Below are positions 59,723 to 64,000 of a DNA stretch of 64,000 nt, piece after piece. The notes below the pieces were generated by a model that was given only the letters and a program-made list of their open reading frames with translations, searched no databases and was not told where the DNA came from. The stretch covers positions 1 through 64,000 of the forward strand of contig NZ_JABBKX010000012.1 in NCBI RefSeq assembly GCF_012927745.1, written 5' to 3'. The DNA comes from Neoroseomonas marina. Lineage in GTDB: Bacteria; Pseudomonadota; Alphaproteobacteria; Acetobacterales; Acetobacteraceae. How positions within the stretch are numbered: position 1 is the stretch's first letter; every line of letters starts with the position of its first letter. Made by a program: the position numbers and the translations under genes.

Positions 59723-60820
59723 ATGACCCAGACCGCGATCCCCTGCACCCTGATGCGCGGCGGCACCAGCCGCGGCCCCTATTTCCTCGCCTCCGACCTG
59801 CCGGAAAGCCGGGAGGGGATCGCGCAGGTGCTCCTCGCGGCCATGGGATCGCCCGATGCGCGGCAGATCGACGGCCTCGGCGGCGCCACGACGCTGACGA
59901 GCAAGGTGTGCATCGTCTCCCCGGCCGCGAAGGGGGAGAAGCAGCAGGTCGACTACCTGTTCGCGCAGGTGTCGGTGGACAAGCCCTTCGTCGATTTCGG
60001 GCCGACCTGCGGGAACATGCTGGCGGGCATCGGACCCTTCGCGATCGAGAAGGGGCTGGTCCCGGCGCGGGATGGCGAGACCAGCGTGCTGATCCGCGCG
60101 GTCAACACCGGCGCGCTGATCGACGCGGTGGTGCAGACGCCGGGGGGCAAGGTGACCTATGAGGGCGATACGGCGATCGCCGGCGTGCCGGGCACGGCCG
60201 CGCCCATCGTGCTGAACTTCGCCGATGCGGTGGGCGGGGCGACGGGCAAGCTGGCGCCCACCGGCAACATGAAGGACATGATCGAGGGGGTGGAGGTCAC
60301 CTGCCTCGATGTCTGCATGCCGGTGGTGATCGCGCGCGCGGCCGACCTCGGCAAGACGGCGCGGGAGAGTGCGAAGGAGCTCGACGCCGACAAGGACTTC
60401 ATGGCGCGGATCGAGCGCATCCGCCGTGCGGCGTCGCTCGCCATGGGCATGGGCGATGCGGAAGGGCGCGTCATCCCGAAATTCGCGATGGTGGCCGAAC
60501 CGGCGGGCGGGTCGGGCATCGCGGCGCGCTACTTCACGCCGCTCGCCTGCCATGAGGCGATGGCGGTGACGGGCGGCATCTGCATCGCCACAGCGACGAT
60601 GCTGCCGGGCACGGTGGCCGATGGGATGGCGCGCATCGGGCCGAACGAGCGCGAGACGGTGGTCCTCGAACACCCGTCCGGCCAGATGGAAGCAGTCATC
60701 AGCACGCGCCGCACCGGCAACGAGAATGTCGAGGTGCTGGGCGGCGGCACGCTGCGCACCGCGCGCAAGCTGATGTCCGGCGAGGTCTTCATCCCTTCGC
60801 GTGTCTGGGCCGGCCGCTGA
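59723..60820 (+). CDS. PrpF-family / 4-oxalomesaconate tautomerase-like isomerase
   Basis: 365 residues with PrpF-family landmarks: MRGGTSRGPYFLASDLP near 11, GGATTLTSKVCIV near 53, FGPTCGNMLAGIGPFAIE near 93-110 and the C-terminal EHPSGQMEAVI. Members isomerise C6 dicarboxylates such as 4-oxalomesaconate (gallate degradation) or methylaconitate. The presence of C97 in PTCGNM fits the catalytic Cys; substrate not fixed. Confidence 0.85.
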   Translation: MTQTAIPCTLMRGGTSRGPYFLASDLPESREGIAQVLLAAMGSPDARQIDGLGGATTLTSKVCIVSPAAKGEKQQVDYLFAQVSVDKPFVDFGPTCGNMLAGIGPFAIEKGLVPARDGETSVLIRAVNTGALIDAVVQTPGGKVTYEGDTAIAGVPGTAAPIVLNFADAVGGATGKLAPTGNMKDMIEGVEVTCLDVCMPVVIARAADLGKTARESAKELDADKDFMARIERIRRAASLAMGMGDAEGRVIPKFAMVAEPAGGSGIAARYFTPLACHEAMAVTGGICIATATMLPGTVADGMARIGPNERETVVLEHPSGQMEAVISTRRTGNENVEVLGGGTLRTARKLMSGEVFIPSRVWAGR

Positions 60821-61281
60821 CCCAACCGACCATCTACATCGACGGCGACGCCTGCCCGGTGCGCGACGAGACCTATCGCGTCGCCGGCCGGCTGGGCCTG
60901 CCCGTCGTCGTGGTCGGCAACGGGTCGCGCGGCGTGCGCCCGCCGCCGCTGCCCAATGCACGCATCGTCGTGGTGGGGGAGGGGGCCGACGCCGCCGACG
61001 ATTGGATCGTCGAGCACATCGCGGCGGGCGATGTCTGCGTCACGTCCGACATCCCGCTCGCCTCCCGCTGCCTTGCGAAATCGGCCAAGGCGGTGGCGCC
61101 GAACGGGCGGGTCTGGGACAGCAGCAACATCGGCGGTGCGCTGGCGAGCCGCGAGATCGGCCGCAGCCTGCGCGAGGCCGGGATAGCGACGGGCGGGCCG
61201 CCGCCGCTCGACAAGGCGGCGCGGTCTCGCTTCCTCTCGGCGCTCGATACGCTGGTGCAGGCGTCGCTGCGCGGGCGTTAG
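60817..61281 (+). CDS. DUF188 (YaiI/YqxD) protein with probable CTG start
   Basis: The family N-terminus is a strand then DADACPV. In frame here is TIYIDGDACPVRDE, which begins at a CTG codon at 60817 (CTGACC), four bases from the end of prpF, giving 154 residues. A GTG at 60859 would delete the conserved DGDACP motif. The CTG sits in a 4-base overlap with the PrpF stop (CTGA), the coupling geometry used elsewhere here. The function of DUF188 is unknown; PIN-like folds are proposed. Confidence 0.8.
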   Translation: MTQPTIYIDGDACPVRDETYRVAGRLGLPVVVVGNGSRGVRPPPLPNARIVVVGEGADAADDWIVEHIAAGDVCVTSDIPLASRCLAKSAKAVAPNGRVWDSSNIGGALASREIGRSLREAGIATGGPPPLDKAARSRFLSALDTLVQASLRGR

Positions 61282-61643
61282 CGCCGGAAAAGCCAGAACC
61301 CCGCGACGCAGCAGGCGACGCCGAGCGCGACGGACGCCGCCACATAGGCGACCGAGAGTACCGGCGCCCGTTCCCACAGCATCGTCGCCTCGAGCGAGAA
61401 GGCCGAGAAGGTGGTGAAGCCGCCGAGCAGGCCGGTGACGAGGAGGAAGCGCGCATTGCCCTCGACCCCGGCGCCGGCCATGGCGCCGATGACGAAGCTG
61501 CCGACCGCGTTGACGGTCAGAGTGCCCCAGGGGAAGGCCGGACCCAGCCATTCCAGCGCGGCGACCGAGGTGAGGTAGCGCAGCACCGATCCGGCGGCGC
61601 CGCCGATGGCGACCAGCAGGACCGCCGTCAGGTTCACCGGCAC
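61278..61643 (-). CDS. crcB: CrcB/Fluc fluoride channel subunit
   Basis: 121 residues, four membrane helices and the signature GGFTTFSAFSLEA near 73-85. CrcB dimers export fluoride. The start is a GTG at 61643. The stop overlaps that of the convergent DUF188 gene (TTAG). It follows rarA by three bases, so it is expressed from the rarA promoter; no separate fluoride riboswitch is possible in that gap. Confidence 0.92.
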   Translation of the reverse strand: MPVNLTAVLLVAIGGAAGSVLRYLTSVAALEWLGPAFPWGTLTVNAVGSFVIGAMAGAGVEGNARFLLVTGLLGGFTTFSAFSLEATMLWERAPVLSVAYVAASVALGVACCVAGFWLFRR

Positions 61644-61646
61644 CGC

Positions 61647-63008
61647 TCAGCCCCGCTTCCTGCGGCGGCGGATCTCGTCCCACCGCGCCATGCGTTCGGC
61701 GATGGCGGCTTCCGCGCCGCGGTCGCTCGGGCGGTAGAAGGATTGGCGGTGCATCTCGTCCGGGAAATAGTCCTGGCCGGAGAAGGCTTCGTCGGCATCG
61801 TGGTCGTATTCGTAGCCGCTCCCGTAGCCGATCTCCTTCATCAGCTTCGTCGGCGCGTTGAGGATGTGTTTGGGCGGCATCAGCGACCCGGTCTCCTTCG
61901 CGGCGCGCATCGCCGCGCCGAAGGCGGCATAGACGGCGTTGGACTTCGGCGCTGTCGCCAGGTGCACGACGAGTTGCGCGAGCGCCAGTTCGCCTTCGGG
62001 GGAACCGAGCCGCTCGTAGGTCTCCCACGCCGCGATGGCGAGGGGCAGGGCGCGCGGATCGGCCATGCCGACATCCTCGGCCGCGAAGCGCGTCAGGCGG
62101 CGGGCGATGTAGCGCGGGTCCTCGCCGCCCGTGAGCATGCGCGCATACCAGTAGAGCGCCGCGTCGGGGTCCGATCCGCGCATCGACTTATGCAACGCGG
62201 AGATGAGGTTGTAGTGCTCCTCGCGGTCCTTGTCGTAGAGCGCGGCGCGCTTCGCGAGCAGGTTCGACAGCGCGGCGGTGTCGAGCGGCCTCGTGCGCTC
62301 GGGCAGCGCGAACAGCTGCTCGGCCATGTTGAGCAGGTAGCGCCCGTCGCCGTCGCCCATGGCACGCAGCGTGGCGCGCGCGGCAGCATCCAGCGGCAGG
62401 GGCCGTCCGGTCAGTGCCTCGGCACGGTCCAGCAGCAATTCGAGCGCGGCATCGTCCAGGCGCTTCAGCACCATCACCTGGCAGCGCGAGAGCAGCGCGC
62501 CGTTCAGCGCGAAGGAGGGATTCTCGGTCGTCGCACCGACCAGGGTGACGGTGCCGTCCTCGACCACCGGCAGGAAGCCGTCCTGCTGGGCGCGGTTGAA
62601 GCGGTGGATCTCGTCCACGAACAACAGCGTGCCCTGGCCGTTGGACTTGCGCGCGCGCGCCTCGTCGAAGGCGCGCTTGAGGTCGGCGACGCCGGAGAAT
62701 ACCGCCGACAGCGCGGTGAAGCGCAGCCCCGCGGCTTCCGCGAGCAGGCGCGCGATCGTCGTCTTGCCGACGCCGGGCGGGCCCCAGAGGATCAGCGAGG
62801 CCAGCGAACCGCGCTCCAGCATGCGCGCGATCGCGCCTTCGGGGCCGAGCAGGTGGTCCTGGCCCACCACCTCCGCCAGCGTCTGCGGGCGCAGCCGGTC
62901 GGCGAGGGGACGCGCGGCATCGGGCGCCGATGCGGATGCATCCTCCGCAGGGGCGCCAAAGAGATCGGAGGCGGGCGCGGGATTGCCCTGCGGACGGCGA
63001 ACGGCCAT
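61647..63008 (-). CDS. rarA: Replication-associated recombination protein A (AAA+ ATPase)
   Basis: 453 residues, the RarA/MgsA/WRNIP1 family. Walker A WGPPGVGKTT at 75-84, Walker B LLFVDEIHRFNRAQQD near 130, sensor VGATTENPSF. The C-terminal half (IPPKHILNAPTKLMKEIGYG-like region) is the tetramerisation domain. It acts at stalled replication forks. ATG 63008 is chosen over a TTG seven codons upstream. Confidence 0.95.
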   Translation of the reverse strand: MAVRRPQGNPAPASDLFGAPAEDASASAPDAARPLADRLRPQTLAEVVGQDHLLGPEGAIARMLERGSLASLILWGPPGVGKTTIARLLAEAAGLRFTALSAVFSGVADLKRAFDEARARKSNGQGTLLFVDEIHRFNRAQQDGFLPVVEDGTVTLVGATTENPSFALNGALLSRCQVMVLKRLDDAALELLLDRAEALTGRPLPLDAAARATLRAMGDGDGRYLLNMAEQLFALPERTRPLDTAALSNLLAKRAALYDKDREEHYNLISALHKSMRGSDPDAALYWYARMLTGGEDPRYIARRLTRFAAEDVGMADPRALPLAIAAWETYERLGSPEGELALAQLVVHLATAPKSNAVYAAFGAAMRAAKETGSLMPPKHILNAPTKLMKEIGYGSGYEYDHDADEAFSGQDYFPDEMHRQSFYRPSDRGAEAAIAERMARWDEIRRRRKRG

Positions 63009-63046
63009 GACCCGAGGATACAACGCCAATGGGACGGGAGCGACAG

Positions 63047-64000
63047 ATGACGGGCGGAACGATCCTCACGCGGCGGGCGGCGCTGGCCGGGCTTGCGATC
63101 CCCGCGGTCGCGCAGGCCCAGGCGCCGGCCTGGCCGACGCGCCCGGTGCGCATCCTGGTGGCCTGGACGCCGGGTGGGGGCGTCGACGTGCCCGTGCGCC
63201 TGCTGCTGCCCAGGATGCAGGAGGTGCTGGGCCAGCCCGTCGTGGTCGAGAACCGCGGCGGCGCCTCGGGGTCGATCGGTGCGGGCTTCGTCGCGCAACA
63301 GCCGGCGGATGGCTACACGGTGCTCGCCGACGCGGCGGCGCATGTCAGCAACAACAGCCTGATGCGCCTGCCCTTCGACTATGCGCAGGCTTTCGCGCCG
63401 GTGACGCAGGTCTCGGTGCTGCCGCACCTGCTGGTCGTGCGGCCCGACTTCCCGGCGCGGACGCTGGCCGACCTCATTGCGATGGCGAAGCGGGAACCGG
63501 GGCGGCTCACCTATGCCTCCTCGGGCATCGCGGCGGGGCCGCATCTCGCCTCGGCGCTGCTCGCGCGCCAGGCGGGGATCGAGGTGGTCCACGTGCCCTA
63601 TCGCGGCAGCGCGGCGGCGATGGCGGACGTGCTGGCGGGGCAGGTGTCGTTCAACTTCTCGACCATTCCGCAGGCCTCGCCGCTGGTGCGTGAAGGGCGG
63701 CTGCGCGCGCTCGCCGTCTCGACCAAGGAGCGCCTCGCCGCGCTGCCCGACGTGCCGACGGTGGCCGAGCAGGGCTTCCCGGGCTTCGAACTGAACGAGT
63801 GGGTCGCGCTCTGGGTGCCGTCGGGCACGCCGCCCGCGATCATCGCGAGGCTGCACGAGGCCGCCACGGCCGCGCTCGCGGAGGAGTCGGTGCAGCGGCG
63901 CTACGCCGAGATCGGCATCCTGCCGGTCGGCAGCACGCCGGCGCAGCTCGCCGCCTTCGCGGCGGAGCAGCGCGCCCGCCTGACCGAGCTGATCCGGGTG
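63047..64000 (+). CDS. Bug-family substrate-binding protein, 3' end beyond window
   Basis: An open frame of 318 codons from ATG 63047 to the window edge, with no stop seen. It begins with a twin-arginine-like signal (MTGGTILTRRAALAGLAIPA, then AQAQ) followed by Bug motifs VRILVAWTPGGGVDVPVR, and NRGGASGSIGAGFVAQQPADG. It is probably within a few residues of complete. It is divergent from rarA. Confidence 0.88.
   Translation, partial: MTGGTILTRRAALAGLAIPAVAQAQAPAWPTRPVRILVAWTPGGGVDVPVRLLLPRMQEVLGQPVVVENRGGASGSIGAGFVAQQPADGYTVLADAAAHVSNNSLMRLPFDYAQAFAPVTQVSVLPHLLVVRPDFPARTLADLIAMAKREPGRLTYASSGIAAGPHLASALLARQAGIEVVHVPYRGSAAAMADVLAGQVSFNFSTIPQASPLVREGRLRALAVSTKERLAALPDVPTVAEQGFPGFELNEWVALWVPSGTPPAIIARLHEAATAALAEESVQRRYAEIGILPVGSTPAQLAAFAAEQRARLTELIRV

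Noticed and set aside
61641..61650. Fluoride riboswitch upstream of crcB
   Set aside because: Only three bases separate rarA and crcB, so no leader exists there.

Overview
The window reads as a chromosomal segment of a high-GC alphaproteobacterium, most likely Acetobacteraceae (Roseomonas-like). The grounds are the extreme third-position GC, a circularly permuted two-piece tmRNA, an SspB adaptor, an ATP12 chaperone, the leuA-mreBCD-mrdA-rodA order, and several orphan Bug-type (tripartite tricarboxylate) solute-binding proteins. The taxonomic call is inference; no rRNA is present. Almost all sequence is coding, with many 4-base ATGA/GTGA overlaps.

Layout. 1-8.0 kb: an IS630-type transposase tail at the left edge, then a minus-strand run with class II fumarase, small conserved genes, class I fumarase, sspB, the tmRNA gene and an M20 amidohydrolase. 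8.2-10.6 kb: thyX with an overlapping HD-domain nucleotidase and two membrane proteins. 10.6-13.6 kb: ilvD and mrp (minus). 13.8-19.4 kb: hflK-hflC-DUF2065-degP-DUF6311 envelope protease operon. 19.5-24.9 kb: serB, miaA, then ilvB-ilvN-ilvC closed by a strong terminator. 24.9-27.9 kb: a PuuE-like deacetylase and two Bug proteins. 27.9-29.8 kb: a leucine-rich leader peptide and leuA. 30-36 kb: glycine-zipper lipoprotein, mreB-mreC-mreD-mrdA-rodA and tRNA-Lys. 36.1-39.4 kb: a structured leader and nhaA, then a DUF1254 protein.

39.5-53 kb is the accessory part: an epimerase coupled to a Bug protein, an orphan zincin-like protein, an AMP-ligase/ACP/serine-hydrolase mini-cluster, a LysR regulator, an AMDase-family/GNAT/CoA-binding operon, another Bug protein, a DehI-like/amidohydrolase pair and a flavin monooxygenase. 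52.4-64 kb: S49 peptidase, sulfotransferase, M20 peptidase, acylphosphatase, ATP12, AsmA, RluA, PrpF, a DUF188 protein with a probable CTG start, crcB, rarA and a final Bug gene cut by the window edge.

Together the genes cover branched-chain amino acid synthesis (ilvD, ilvBN, ilvC, leuA with a leucine attenuator), the rod-shape machinery, ribosome rescue with its proteolysis adaptor (ssrA and sspB), membrane protein quality control and catabolism of organic acids. The least explained signals are the structured nhaA leader, a two-copy covarying hairpin abutting start codons, the ACP mini-cluster and the leuA leader.
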